This document shows, in pieces, positions 19,219-28,396 of a stretch of DNA of 64,000 nt. The position numbers and the translations under genes are program-made. The stretch spans positions 3,968,001 through 4,032,000 of the forward strand of contig NZ_CP014578.1 in assembly GCF_001634365.1 (NCBI RefSeq), read 5' to 3'. The notes under the pieces were generated by a model, which searched no databases, was not told the DNA's origin, and saw only the letters and a program-made list of their open reading frames with translations. This stretch comes from Paraburkholderia phytofirmans OLGA172. Lineage in GTDB: Bacteria; Pseudomonadota; Gammaproteobacteria; Burkholderiales; Burkholderiaceae. Numbering within the stretch: position 1 is the stretch's first letter; each line of letters opens with the position of its first letter.

Positions 19219-20298
19219 TCAGACGAGACGCCAACCAATCGACTCACCGCCGCGCAGCGGCACAACAGGCGTGTCGCCGACCGGCAATTCAGCCGGCAAC
19301 GTCCATTCTTCGCGACGCAGCGTGACTTTCTCCTCGCTACGCGGCAGACCGTAGAAATCCGCACCGAAGAAGCTAGCGAAGCCTTCGAGCTTGTCCAGCG
19401 CGCCGGCCTTGTCAAATGCTTCCGTATAGAGTTCGAGCGCATGCAGTGCCGTGTAGCAACCCGCACAGCCGCACGCGTGTTCCTTCAGACCCTTCGGATG
19501 CGGCGCGCTATCCGTGCCGAGGAAGAAGCGCGGATTACCCGAGGTCGCCGCCTCGACCAGCGCCACGCGATGCGTCTCGCGCTTCAACACCGGCAGGCAG
19601 TAATAATGCGGGCGAATGCCGCCCTGGAAAATCGCGTTGCGGTTGTACAGCAGATGATGCGCGGTGATCGTCGCACCCAGCAGCCCCGGCTCCACGCCGG
19701 CTTCACGGATGTAGTCGACGGCATCCTTCGTGGTGATGTGCTCGAACACCACCTTCAGCGCCGGAAATTCGCGCCGCAACGGCGTCATCACGCGGTCGAT
19801 AAACACCTTCTCGCGGTCGAACAGGTCAATCGACGAATCCGTCACTTCGCCGTGCACCAGCAACGGCATGCCGGTTTCCTGCATCACTTCGAGCGTTTTG
19901 GCGCACTTCATGATGTCGGTGACGCCCGCGTCCGAGTTGGTCGTCGCACCCGCCGGGTACAGCTTCACGCCATGCACGAAGCCGCTTTCGCGCGCGCGGC
20001 GGATTTCGTCGGGCGGCGTGTTGTCGGTCAGGTACAGCGTCATCAGCGGTTCGAACTTCGCCCCGGCCGGGATCGCGGCGACGACGCGCTCGCGATACGC
20101 CTGCGCCATTGCGGTCGTGGTGACCGGCGGTTTCAGGTTAGGCATGATGATCGCGCGACCGAACTGGCGCGCGGTATCCGGCAATACGGCAGCGAGCATC
20201 TCTCCGTCGCGAACGTGCAGGTGCCAGTCGTCCGGGCGGGCGATCGTAACAGTGTCGATGGTGTCGATCGAATCGAGGGAGGCGTTGGAAGCGGTCAT
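19219..20298 (-). CDS. pyrC: Dihydroorotase, class II
   Basis: PyrC (359 residues) closes carbamoyl-aspartate to dihydroorotate in pyrimidine synthesis. The metal-binding HxH is in [11 protein letters not shown], the carboxylated lysine in [11 protein letters not shown], further histidines in LLVHGEV and [11 protein letters not shown], and the catalytic aspartate in FLGTDSAPH. The start is placed at the ATG at 20298 ([10 protein letters not shown]); the frame extends 78 bases further upstream without family resemblance. The N-terminal [10 protein letters not shown] is a mild low-complexity extension. Followed by the DUF3025 gene. Confidence 0.95.
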   Translation of the reverse strand: MTASNASLDSIDTIDTVTIARPDDWHLHVRDGEMLAAVLPDTARQFGRAIIMPNLKPPVTTTAMAQAYRERVVAAIPAGAKFEPLMTLYLTDNTPPDEIRRARESGFVHGVKLYPAGATTNSDAGVTDIMKCAKTLEVMQETGMPLLVHGEVTDSSIDLFDREKVFIDRVMTPLRREFPALKVVFEHITTKDAVDYIREAGVEPGLLGATITAHHLLYNRNAIFQGGIRPHYYCLPVLKRETHRVALVEAATSGNPRFFLGTDSAPHPKGLKEHACGCAGCYTALHALELYTEAFDKAGALDKLEGFASFFGADFYGLPRSEEKVTLRREEWTLPAELPVGDTPVVPLRGGESIGWRLV

Positions 20299-20487
20299 GG
20301 CGAGAGGGGAACGAGATTCGGCGGCAAAAAAGCCAATCGGCATGCTCAAAGCGGTACAAATCACAGCAATTCGCAACGCTAGAGCCTAAACACACGTCAA
20401 TTTTGCTGTTTGGCGCTTCTGGCTCGGTGATATGCTTGGAAAATCATCATTGTAACGGCTCGCCCCGTTCACAGGCTTACCCGCAAC

Positions 20488-21414
20488 ATGTGCCAACTTC
20501 TCGGAATGAACTGCGCCGCGCCGACGGACGTCACGTTCTCGTTCACCGGCTTTGCGGCGCGCGGCGGCGTCACCGATCACCACGCGGACGGCTGGGGCAT
20601 CGCCTTCTTCGAAGACAAAGCCTGCCGCCTGTTCATCGACCATCAATCGTCGGCCACCTCGCCGATCGCCGAGATGGTCAAGCGCTACCCGATCAAATCG
20701 AAGAACACGATCGCGCATATCCGCAAGGCGACGCAAGGGCACATCCTGCTCGAGAACTGCCATCCGTTCATGCGCGAACTGTGGGGGCGCCACTGGATCT
20801 TCGCGCACAACGGCGACCTGAAAGATTATTCGCCGGCGCTTAACGGCGTCTATCAACCGGTCGGCACGACCGACAGCGAACTCGCGTTCTGCGCGTTGCT
20901 GCAAGGTTTGCGCAAAGCTTTCCCGGGCACGCAGCCGCCGCTCGGCGAACTGTTCGCCGCACTCGAGACCCTCACGCGCGAGATCACGCAGTTCGGCGTA
21001 TTCAATTTTCTGATGTCGAACGGCCAGGCGCTGTTCGCGCACTGCTCGACGCATCTGCACTACATCGTACGGCGCTGGCCGTTCTCGACCGCGCATCTGG
21101 TCGATGCGGACGTGTCGATCGATTTCGCCAAGTACACGACGCCGGAAGACCGCGTCGCCGTGATCGCGACCAAACCGCTCACTGATAACGAAGTGTGGAC
21201 CGCTTTCGAACCGGGCGATCTGATGATGTTCCAGCACGGTGAAGTGATCGACCGAGTCAACGTGCCCGTGCCGGCTTCGGTGCTGGAGAAGCTGCGCAAT
21301 CCGGCGTTGGACGCCTCGGCTTCGGCAACTACGATTGCGGCTTCGATTGAGGCGGTGGCCACTGCCGAGGTCGATCTCGAAGCCGCGGACGACACCGCCG
21401 CTTTCGAATCCTGA
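20488..21414 (+). CDS. Class II glutamine amidotransferase (YafJ-like)
   Basis: A 308-residue Ntn-type glutaminase domain protein. After removal of Met1 the catalytic nucleophile is C2 (MCQLLGMNC). Other family blocks are TDHHADGWGIAFF, TIAHIRKATQG, ENCHPFMRELWGRHWIFAHNGDL and TDSELAFCALL. It lacks a synthase domain, as in E. coli YafJ, so the acceptor of the released ammonia is unknown; some relatives act in ergothioneine or gamma-glutamyl metabolism. The last 40 residues (SASATTIAASIEAVAT) are low-complexity. Divergent from pyrC. Confidence 0.88.
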   Translation: MCQLLGMNCAAPTDVTFSFTGFAARGGVTDHHADGWGIAFFEDKACRLFIDHQSSATSPIAEMVKRYPIKSKNTIAHIRKATQGHILLENCHPFMRELWGRHWIFAHNGDLKDYSPALNGVYQPVGTTDSELAFCALLQGLRKAFPGTQPPLGELFAALETLTREITQFGVFNFLMSNGQALFAHCSTHLHYIVRRWPFSTAHLVDADVSIDFAKYTTPEDRVAVIATKPLTDNEVWTAFEPGDLMMFQHGEVIDRVNVPVPASVLEKLRNPALDASASATTIAASIEAVATAEVDLEAADDTAAFES

Positions 21415-21515
21415 TCTGCGCGTGCGTTCGCTAACGCCCGAATGGCTGGAGCCCGCATCTACCAGCATTCGCCAACTGAAGAACGCCTGAACGGCGGGCG
21501 CCGTCGCAAAGGCCC

Positions 21516-21571
21516 GAACGTCAAAACGTCAGAACGTCAGAACGTCAGAACGTCAGAACGTCAGAACGTCA
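21516..21571. repeat. Octanucleotide tandem repeat (GAACGTCA)n
   Basis: Seven consecutive 8-base units, six perfect GAACGTCA and one AAACGTCA, immediately before the hairpin that separates the amidotransferase gene and gltL. Confidence 0.95.
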
Positions 21572-21576
21572 GAAAT

Positions 21577-21638
21577 AAAAAAGCCGCTTCTTTGAACTGT
21601 CCAGCCTTTTGGGTGCAGTTCAAAGAAGCGGCTTTTTT
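21577..21638. terminator. Bidirectional terminator formed by a long perfect palindromic element
   Basis: Two 23-base arms (21577-21599 and 21616-21638) pair perfectly across a 16-base loop, with A6 and T6 at the outer ends. It separates convergent genes. The inner part (TGAACTG...CAGTTCA) recurs in the purB terminator at 32085-32167. Confidence 0.9.
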
Positions 21639-21680
21639 GCATGGGTCACGCCAACCAGTCAGCGCGGCTCAAGAACAACC

Positions 21681-22406
21681 TCAGTGCAGGATCTTCGCCA
21701 GAAAATCCTTCGCGCGATCCGACTTCGGATTCGCGAAGAAGTCTTCCTTCTTGTCGTCTTCCACGATCAAGCCCTTGTCCATGAAAATCACGCGGTGCGC
21801 GACCTTCTTGGCAAAGCCCATTTCGTGCGTGACGCACATCATCGTCATGCCTTCCTGCGCGAGTTCGACCATCACGTCGAGCACTTCGTTGATCATTTCC
21901 GGATCGAGCGCGGAAGTCGGCTCGTCGAACAGCATGGCGATCGGGTCCATCGACAGTGCGCGCGCAATCGCCACACGCTGCTGCTGACCGCCCGACAGTT
22001 GCCCCGGAAACTTATCCGCATGCGCACGCAGACCAACGCGATCGAGCAGCTTGTAGCCCTTGGTCGTGGCCTCGTCCTTCGAACGGCCGAGCACCTTGAT
22101 CTGCGCAAGCGTCAGGTTCTGCACGATCGACAGATGCGGAAACAGTTCGAAGTGCTGGAACACCATGCCGACCTTCGCACGCAGCTTCGACAGATTGGTT
22201 TTCTTGTCGGTCAGCGATTGGCCGTTGATGACGATCTCGCCCTTCTGGAACGGCTCGAGGCCGTTAACGGTTTTGATCAGCGTGGACTTGCCCGAGCCCG
22301 ACGGCCCGCACACCACCACCACTTCACCTTTTTTGACTTCCGTCGTGCAGTCGGTCAGCACTTGAAACTGACCGTACCACTTCGAAACATTCTTGATAGA
22401 GATCAT
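21681..22406 (-). CDS. gltL: Glutamate/aspartate ABC transporter ATP-binding protein
   Basis: The cytoplasmic ATPase of the GltIJKL importer, 241 residues, identical in length to E. coli GltL. Walker A is [19 protein letters not shown], the Q-loop is [10 protein letters not shown], the signature is [15 protein letters not shown], Walker B is [14 protein letters not shown], and the switch histidine is in CVTHEMGFA. The ATG at 22406 overlaps the gltK stop (ATGA), and AAGG lies 7 bases upstream, so translation is coupled. Last gene of the operon. Confidence 0.95.
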   Translation of the reverse strand: MISIKNVSKWYGQFQVLTDCTTEVKKGEVVVVCGPSGSGKSTLIKTVNGLEPFQKGEIVINGQSLTDKKTNLSKLRAKVGMVFQHFELFPHLSIVQNLTLAQIKVLGRSKDEATTKGYKLLDRVGLRAHADKFPGQLSGGQQQRVAIARALSMDPIAMLFDEPTSALDPEMINEVLDVMVELAQEGMTMMCVTHEMGFAKKVAHRVIFMDKGLIVEDDKKEDFFANPKSDRAKDFLAKILH

Positions 22407-23080
22407 CTTGCGACCTTTTTCTGAAGACCTTTGACGAGGCTCGACGCGATCACGCAGATCACGAAATAACACGCGCCCGCGAACAGTACCATTTCGACAT
22501 TCGTACCGTCACGGTCGCCAATATTCGTGGCGGTGCGGAAGAAGTCGGCAAGGCTGATCACGTAGACGAGCGACGTATCCTGAAACAGCACGATACCTTG
22601 CGTAAGCAGCAGCGGCACCATCGCGCGGAACGCCTGCGGCAGCACGATGAGGCGCATCGCCTGCGGGTAGCTCATGCCGAGCGCAAACGCGGCATTGACC
22701 TGCCCGCGCGGCACCGCCTGAATGCCGGCGCGGATGATCTCCGAATAGTACGCAGCCTCGAACAGCGAGAAAGCGACCATTGCCGAAGCCAGCCGGATGT
22801 CGATATCCGGCGACAAGCCCAGCACGTTCTGCAGCACCTGCGGCACGATCAGGAAGAACCACAACAGCACCATCACCAGCGGGATCGAACGGAAAACCGT
22901 GACGTAAGCCTTCGCGAACCATTCGAACGGCTTGATCGGCGAGAGTCGCATGATCGCGAGAAGGGTGCCCCAGACGATGCCGATCACGATCGCAATCAGC
23001 GTGATCTTGATGGTGACGATAGCGCCGGTCCACAGCGTAGGCAGTGCGCCCGGAATACCGCTCCAGTCGAAATGATGCAT
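22403..23080 (-). CDS. gltK: Glutamate/aspartate ABC transporter permease GltK
   Basis: One of two inner-membrane permeases of the importer, about 225 residues with the five-helix polar amino-acid permease plan. The EAA-loop that docks the ATPase is [20 protein letters not shown]. The start is taken as the ATG at 23080, which overlaps the gltJ stop as TGATG and has GGAGG six bases upstream; a GTG one codon earlier is possible. Confidence 0.93.
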   Translation of the reverse strand: MHHFDWSGIPGALPTLWTGAIVTIKITLIAIVIGIVWGTLLAIMRLSPIKPFEWFAKAYVTVFRSIPLVMVLLWFFLIVPQVLQNVLGLSPDIDIRLASAMVAFSLFEAAYYSEIIRAGIQAVPRGQVNAAFALGMSYPQAMRLIVLPQAFRAMVPLLLTQGIVLFQDTSLVYVISLADFFRTATNIGDRDGTNVEMVLFAGACYFVICVIASSLVKGLQKKVAR

Positions 23081-23820
23081 CACTTACCTCCGATATAGCC
23101 GGGCAACCGGGTCTTGTGTTCGACCCAGCGCATCAGTTGCATCACGATCAGATTGATCAGCACATACGCCAGCGTGACCGCGATGAACGACTCATACGTC
23201 TGCGACGTGTAGTCGACCAGTTGCCGGGCTTGAGCTGACAGATCCAGCAGACCGATGGTCGACGCGACCGCCGAGTTCTTGAAGATGTTCAGAAACTCGG
23301 ACGTAAGTGGCGGCACGATGATCCGGTACGCCACCGGCAGCAGCACGTAGCGATACGTCTGCCATTGCGTGAAACCCATTGCCAGGCCCGCGGCGCGCTG
23401 GCCGCGCGGCAACGCGTTGATGCCCGAGCGCACCTGCTCGCACACGCGCGCAGCGGTGAAGAGCCCAAGACAAATGATCGACGACGAGAAGAACTGCGCA
23501 CTCGGCGGCAGTTGCTTGTACCAGGTCCCGATCGACACCGGCAGCAACTCCGGTATCACCAGATACCAGATGAAGAACTGCACGATTAGCGGGATGTTGC
23601 GGAAGATTGCGACATAGAGCGTGCCGATACCCGACGCCCATTTATTCGGCACCGTGCGCAGCACACCAAAAAGCGAACCGACGATCAGCGCGATCACCCA
23701 TGCCGAAAGCGACACGGTAATCGTCACCCAGAAGCCGGACATTAGCCAGCCGAGATAGGTAGTCGGCTCGCCGGTAGAGACCGGACTCAGCAGAATGCCC
23801 CAGTTCCAGTGATATGACAT
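23080..23820 (-). CDS. gltJ: Glutamate/aspartate ABC transporter permease GltJ
   Basis: The partner permease, 246 residues, the same length as E. coli GltJ. It contains the membrane segments [20 protein letters not shown] and the EAA loop [20 protein letters not shown]. The ATG at 23820 (MSYHWNW) has GGAG eight bases upstream; a TTG two codons earlier is less likely. It forms a heterodimer with GltK. The 82 bases between it and gltI show no strong terminator, so gltI can be co-transcribed. Confidence 0.93.
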   Translation of the reverse strand: MSYHWNWGILLSPVSTGEPTTYLGWLMSGFWVTITVSLSAWVIALIVGSLFGVLRTVPNKWASGIGTLYVAIFRNIPLIVQFFIWYLVIPELLPVSIGTWYKQLPPSAQFFSSSIICLGLFTAARVCEQVRSGINALPRGQRAAGLAMGFTQWQTYRYVLLPVAYRIIVPPLTSEFLNIFKNSAVASTIGLLDLSAQARQLVDYTSQTYESFIAVTLAYVLINLIVMQLMRWVEHKTRLPGYIGGK

Positions 23821-23902
23821 GACCAAGACTCCAGCAAAAAGAAACGGAAGAAGCGCGTGGCCCCTTCCGTCTCGTTCAGCGTTTCAAAAAAACAGCTGAG
23901 GT

Positions 23903-24796
23903 TTAATCGATTGCCTTGTCATTCGGGCTCTTGAAGAGCGCCTTCATGTCATCGCTTTCCGGGAAGTTCAGGTTCAGGCCCTTCGGCGGAATCGGCGATT
24001 CGAACCATTTCTTGTAGATCTGATCGGCTTCGCCCGAGGTTTCGACCTTGGCGATTGCTTCGTCGACGACCTTCTTGAATTCCGGATCGTTCTTGCGAAT
24101 CATGCAGCCGTACGCTTCATGCGATTGCGGCGTGCCGACGATCACGAAGTCGCCCGGGTTGTTCGACTTGGCGCGTTCGCCTGCCAGCAGTGCGTCGTCC
24201 ATCATGAACGCAGCAGCGCGGCCGGTAGAGAGCGTCAGGAACGACTCACCGTGGTCTTTCGCGCTGATGATGTTCATGCCCATGCTCTTGTCCTGGTTCA
24301 TCTTGCGCAGGATACGCTCGGACGTGGTGCCGGCGGTCGTGACGACCGTCTTGCCCTTCAGGTCGGCCCAATCCTTGACGCCGGAATCCTTCTTGGTCAT
24401 CAAACGCGTGCCGATCACGAAGATCGTGTTCGAGAACGCAGCCTGTTGCTGGCGCTCGGCGTTATTGGTGGTCGAGCCGCATTCCATGTCGACGGTGCCG
24501 TTCTGCACCAGCGGAATACGGTTTTGCGATGTGACCGGCGTCAGCTTGACCTTCAGGTTAGGCATGTTCAGCTTCTGCTTGACCGCCTCAACGACCTTCA
24601 GCGCGAATTCCTGCGAATAGCCGATGACATTCTGCTTGTCGTCGTAATACGAAAACGGGATCGACGATTCGCGATGACCCAGCGAAATCACGCCCGTGTC
24701 CTTGATCTTTTTCAGCGTACCGGCGTCTTGCGCATGCGCGCCAACCGTAAACAGTCCGAGAGTCGCGAGCAGCAGCGCAGCTTTTTTAACCTTCAT
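23903..24796 (-). CDS. gltI: Periplasmic glutamate/aspartate-binding protein
   Basis: The substrate-binding subunit, 297 residues. It starts with a clear Sec signal peptide (MKVKKAALLLATLGLFTVGAHA, cut near residue 22). The SBP_bac_3 fold is visible: GVISLGHRESSIPFSYYDD, NGTVDMECGSTTNNAERQ, LKGKTVVTTAGTTSERILRK and GRAAAFMMDDALLAG. The start ATG at 24796 has AAGGAG seven bases upstream. First gene of gltIJKL; the large excess usually made of this subunit fits its position. The neighbouring gdhA uses the same amino acid. Confidence 0.95.
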   Translation of the reverse strand: MKVKKAALLLATLGLFTVGAHAQDAGTLKKIKDTGVISLGHRESSIPFSYYDDKQNVIGYSQEFALKVVEAVKQKLNMPNLKVKLTPVTSQNRIPLVQNGTVDMECGSTTNNAERQQQAAFSNTIFVIGTRLMTKKDSGVKDWADLKGKTVVTTAGTTSERILRKMNQDKSMGMNIISAKDHGESFLTLSTGRAAAFMMDDALLAGERAKSNNPGDFVIVGTPQSHEAYGCMIRKNDPEFKKVVDEAIAKVETSGEADQIYKKWFESPIPPKGLNLNFPESDDMKALFKSPNDKAID

Positions 24797-24974
24797 GTGT
24801 GATCTCCTTGGCAAGAACCGGCGCCAGTTTAGCAAAGTAATTATTCTGAAAGTATCGCTATAAACCATGTTTGTTGCGTGCTCCCCAGGGCACTTCCTCC
24901 GGGGCGCGCGCCGCTACGCGTATTGTCGTTTTATACGGCGCTTCCGGGTCGGTCAACCTTTCCGGACATACAAA

Positions 24975-25005
24975 GGCGGGCGGCATCGTATCGATGCCGC
25001 CCGCC
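24975..25005 (-). terminator. GC-rich hairpin, probable gdhA terminator
   Basis: A perfect 14-bp stem (24975-24988 with 24992-25005) and 3-base loop, followed on the minus strand by TTTG. It is the last of three hairpins downstream of gdhA; the T run is short. Confidence 0.5.
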
Positions 25006-25093
25006 GGGTCGAACACGCGGTCTTTTGAACCGCGTCGAAGCAAGGATCGGAGAGGTCCGCGAGGTAGCGGACCCGCCGGTTCACGCAATCAGA

Positions 25094-26407
25094 TCAGGGA
25101 TACAGACCGCGCAATTCGCGCGCTTCCAGGATCCGCTTACATGCGACGATAAACGCCGCGGTCCGCACGGACACCTTCTGTTCGCTCGACACCTGCCACA
25201 CTGCGGCAAACGCTTCACGCATCACGCGCTCGAGACGCTGGTTGATCTCGTCTTCGGTCCAGAAGAAGCTCGAGAAGTCCTGCACCCATTCGAAGTACGA
25301 CACCGTCACGCCGCCGGCATTCGCCACCACGTCCGGAATCACGAGGATGCCGCGGTCGTGCAGAATGTCGTCCGCTGCCGTGGTGGTCGGGCCGTTGGCG
25401 CCTTCCACGACGATCTTGGTCTTGATCTTGCCGGCGTTCTTTTCGGTGATCTGGTTTTCGAGCGCAGCCGGAATCAGGATGTCGGATTCGACGTTCCAGA
25501 ATTCTTCGCTCGCGATCGCATCGGCTTCCGGGAAACCGCCCACGCCACCGTGCTTCGCCACGTAATCCAGCAGCGCGACCGCATCGATACCGGTCGACTT
25601 GTACAGCGTGCCGGTGTGATCCTGCACCGCGACCAGCTTCGAGCCCGCTTCCTGGAACAGACGCGCAGCGATGCCGCCCACGTTACCGAAGCCCTGCACG
25701 GCGATACGTGCGCCTTCGATGTCGACACCAATGCGGCGTGCGGCTTCGGAGGCGACCACGAACACGCCGCGGCCCGTCGCTTCACGGCGGCCCAGCGAAC
25801 CGCCCAGCGTGATCGGCTTGCCCGTCACGACGCCCGTGGCCGTTTGGCCCTGGTTCATCGAGTACGTGTCCATCATCCACGCCATGATCTGCTCGTTCGT
25901 GTTCACGTCCGGCGCGGGGATGTCGGTATTCGGCCCGATGATGATGCCGATTTCGCTGGTGTAGCGGCGCGTCACGCGCTCCAGCTCGCCACGCGACAAG
26001 GTGCGCGGGTCGACACGAATACCACCCTTCGCGCCGCCGTACGGCACGTTCACAGCAGCGTTCTTCACCGACATCCACGCCGACAGCGCCATCACTTCCG
26101 ACAGCGTCACGTCCTGGTGATAGCGCACGCCGCCCTTACCCGGACCGCGCGACACATTGTGCTGCACGCGATAGCCTTCGAAGTGCGCAACTGTGCCGTT
26201 ATCGAGTTCGATAGGCACATCGACGATCAGAATGCGCTTCGGGCGCTTCAGGGTTTCAAGCCAGCGGGACAGTGAGCCGAGGTACGGCGCGACGCGGTCG
26301 ACCTGACGCAGGTAGTTGCCCCACGGGCCGAGGTCGTCTTTATTCAGGTAGGAAGGAACCGACTGCAACGTTGATGCGGATTGTGCTGCTTGTTGCTGGG
26401 ATGACAT
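25094..26407 (-). CDS. gdhA: Glutamate dehydrogenase (Glu/Leu/Phe/Val family)
   Basis: A 437-residue oxidoreductase interconverting glutamate with 2-oxoglutarate and ammonia. The substrate-binding lysines are in [12 protein letters not shown] and [13 protein letters not shown], the catalytic aspartate in the DIPAPDVNT block, and the nucleotide-binding Rossmann motif is [15 protein letters not shown]. Cofactor preference is not certain from sequence. The ATG at 26407 has GGAG five bases upstream. It lies upstream of gltIJKL on the same strand and downstream of a LysR regulator, a glutamate-handling neighbourhood. Confidence 0.94.
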   Translation of the reverse strand: MSSQQQAAQSASTLQSVPSYLNKDDLGPWGNYLRQVDRVAPYLGSLSRWLETLKRPKRILIVDVPIELDNGTVAHFEGYRVQHNVSRGPGKGGVRYHQDVTLSEVMALSAWMSVKNAAVNVPYGGAKGGIRVDPRTLSRGELERVTRRYTSEIGIIIGPNTDIPAPDVNTNEQIMAWMMDTYSMNQGQTATGVVTGKPITLGGSLGRREATGRGVFVVASEAARRIGVDIEGARIAVQGFGNVGGIAARLFQEAGSKLVAVQDHTGTLYKSTGIDAVALLDYVAKHGGVGGFPEADAIASEEFWNVESDILIPAALENQITEKNAGKIKTKIVVEGANGPTTTAADDILHDRGILVIPDVVANAGGVTVSYFEWVQDFSSFFWTEDEINQRLERVMREAFAAVWQVSSEQKVSVRTAAFIVACKRILEARELRGLYP

Positions 26408-26545
26408 GAACGCTCCGGCGTTGATCGAGTGACAGCATTGTCGAAAAACGCCGTTTTGAAATCCAATGCCGTTTCCTTATCCGATTATGTTTTTTTTGCA
26501 TAACCGTTGAGAAGCCGCAAATTCGCGTCGTGGGGACGCAGGTTT

Positions 26546-27508
26546 TCAGGCAGCGCTTGCGCCTTGCGCCAACTCCTCCGACACCACGTCCCATAACTGC
26601 CGCACGAGTATCTGCCGCGCATCGTCGCCTTTCGCGGCCAGCTTGTCGCGATAGAGGCGAATCTCCATGGTCAGCGTGAGCTGCCCCTCCGGCGTGCCAC
26701 GCGTTGCGCGATCGAGGCGGATCAGCTTGCCGTCGGCAACCGCGTCTTCCACGGCGCTGTGGGGCAGAAAGGCGATGCCGTGGCCGGCCAACGCCATCGC
26801 TTTGAGCCCCTCGGCCATGTCGGTTTCGTACAAGCGGTCGAGATACAGGCGCTCTTGCGCATTAGCGAGGATCACTTCGGTCATGCGCCCGAGGTACGCG
26901 TTCGGCGTGTAGGTCAGATAGGGCGTGGGCGTTTCGGCCGTGCCCGGCAGCGTGTGCCGGGCACGGCCGGCGCGGCCCGGCGCCGAGAACGGGCTGATCG
27001 GCTCGTTGCCGAGCGTCAGCATGTCGTAGCGCGCCGGGTCAAGCGCGATTGGATGGCTCGGATGGTGATAGCCCATCATCAGATCGCAGCCGCCTTCCAC
27101 CAGCGCCAAAGCCGCATCGTGCACGTTCAACGCCCGCAGCCGGGTGTGAATCGGGCCCATTTGCGCTTCGATGCGCTGCAGCCAGCGCGGGAAATACGTC
27201 AGTGACAGCGTGTGCGGGACTGCGAACTCGATGGTCGCCTGCGGCGTCGCCGTGTGCCCGCGCAGCAGGGCACGCGCCTCGTGGAACTGCGACAGCATCG
27301 CCAGCGCCTGCTCGTAGAACACCTGGCCTGCCGCCGTCAACCGCGTCGGGTAAACCGAACGATCGATCAATTCCGTGCCCAACCACGCTTCCAGTGCCTG
27401 AATCCGCCGCGAAAACGCCGGCTGCGTGACGTGACGCGATTCGGCCGAGCGGCTAAAACTACGCGTTTCCGCGAGCGAAACGAAGTCTTCGAGCCATTTC
27501 AGTTCCAT
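26546..27508 (-). CDS. LysR-family transcriptional regulator
   Basis: A 320-residue LysR regulator. The winged helix-turn-helix occupies residues 1-60 (LEDFVSLAETRSFSRSAE, then TQPAFSRRIQALEAWLG). The effector domain follows from about residue 90 (TIEFAVPHTLSLTYFPRWL). It is on the same strand as gdhA, 138 bases upstream, so it may be a local regulator of gdhA or of the glutamate importer; this is inference from position. The effector is unknown. Confidence 0.88.
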   Translation of the reverse strand: MELKWLEDFVSLAETRSFSRSAESRHVTQPAFSRRIQALEAWLGTELIDRSVYPTRLTAAGQVFYEQALAMLSQFHEARALLRGHTATPQATIEFAVPHTLSLTYFPRWLQRIEAQMGPIHTRLRALNVHDAALALVEGGCDLMMGYHHPSHPIALDPARYDMLTLGNEPISPFSAPGRAGRARHTLPGTAETPTPYLTYTPNAYLGRMTEVILANAQERLYLDRLYETDMAEGLKAMALAGHGIAFLPHSAVEDAVADGKLIRLDRATRGTPEGQLTLTMEIRLYRDKLAAKGDDARQILVRQLWDVVSEELAQGASAA

Positions 27509-27652
27509 GCGAAGCCTGCTGCCAGCGGGAGGGAGGAAGTCAGCATTCTAGATCGGTGTCGCGATGCATACCGCGGCCATTAACCTCCGTTCTTGCCCCA
27601 CGGCGACATGCGACGACCGTGTGCCGGCAACAGGCCGGGTGCAAGAGACGCA

Positions 27653-28396
27653 CTAGGCCTCGCCCCCTTCCATGACGCGATGGTTCCCAATACGCTCGAC
27701 CTCACCGAGTCCATTGATCACGCATGCCTGGCCAATCAGCCCTTCGCGGTCCAAGCCGGAATCTTCGAGTTGTTGAGCCGTCAGGCTGCCACTCGCCACA
27801 CCGATATACACCCAATACTGCAATGGCCGGCAGCCGATGCCCAGTTCGCCGGCATCGCTGATAACTCCAAAATGCTTCAACGCCCGATAGTGATCGGGCC
27901 GGGCATTCTTGTCGTCATCCGACTTCCATTGCTCGATGAAACTGTCGTAGCGGTTCGCCCGCAACGCGACGAAATCGTACGTCCATGCGTCGTTGAACAC
28001 CGATTCGAGAAAGGCCCGGCGGGCGCCGTCAGCACCCATGACCCTGCACATCTCGCCGAGTAGCCCGCAGTTGAGATTCGCCGTCGCATCGTTGAAGTGG
28101 ACAGGCAATCCCACGACCATCCAGTTCGCGGCGCCCTCCCCTTCACTGGCTGCCGGCTGATCGAACTCCATACGAATACCACGCGCATCCCAGTCCAGAA
28201 ATGCCCGCATCAGGCATTCAATATCGTCGGCGAACAGCCATTCATCCGGCCCGGCCTGGGCGCCGCCCGGGTCGTCGCCTCCACAGCTGACTGCGAACCG
28301 TGGACGTCCGATTTCGTTGATGTATTCCTCGAATTGTGCACCGCTGGTAATGACCGACCGGAAGACCGTTACACCCTGCCGGGGAGCTTTCATCAT
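27653..28396 (-). CDS. Hypothetical protein, 247 residues
   Basis: I do not recognise this family. The frame is well supported: AGGAGG sits seven bases before the ATG at 28396 and codon use is GC-rich like the neighbours. The protein is acidic, cytoplasmic by appearance (no signal or membrane segment), with aromatic-rich stretches such as FNDAWTYDFVALRANRYDSF and CRPLQYWVYIGVASG. It ends in HRVMEGGEA. Upstream on its strand lies an AT-rich promoter region, unlike the core genes around it. It could be a secreted effector or immunity-like protein, but nothing in the sequence proves this. Confidence 0.6.
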   Translation of the reverse strand: MMKAPRQGVTVFRSVITSGAQFEEYINEIGRPRFAVSCGGDDPGGAQAGPDEWLFADDIECLMRAFLDWDARGIRMEFDQPAASEGEGAANWMVVGLPVHFNDATANLNCGLLGEMCRVMGADGARRAFLESVFNDAWTYDFVALRANRYDSFIEQWKSDDDKNARPDHYRALKHFGVISDAGELGIGCRPLQYWVYIGVASGSLTAQQLEDSGLDREGLIGQACVINGLGEVERIGNHRVMEGGEA

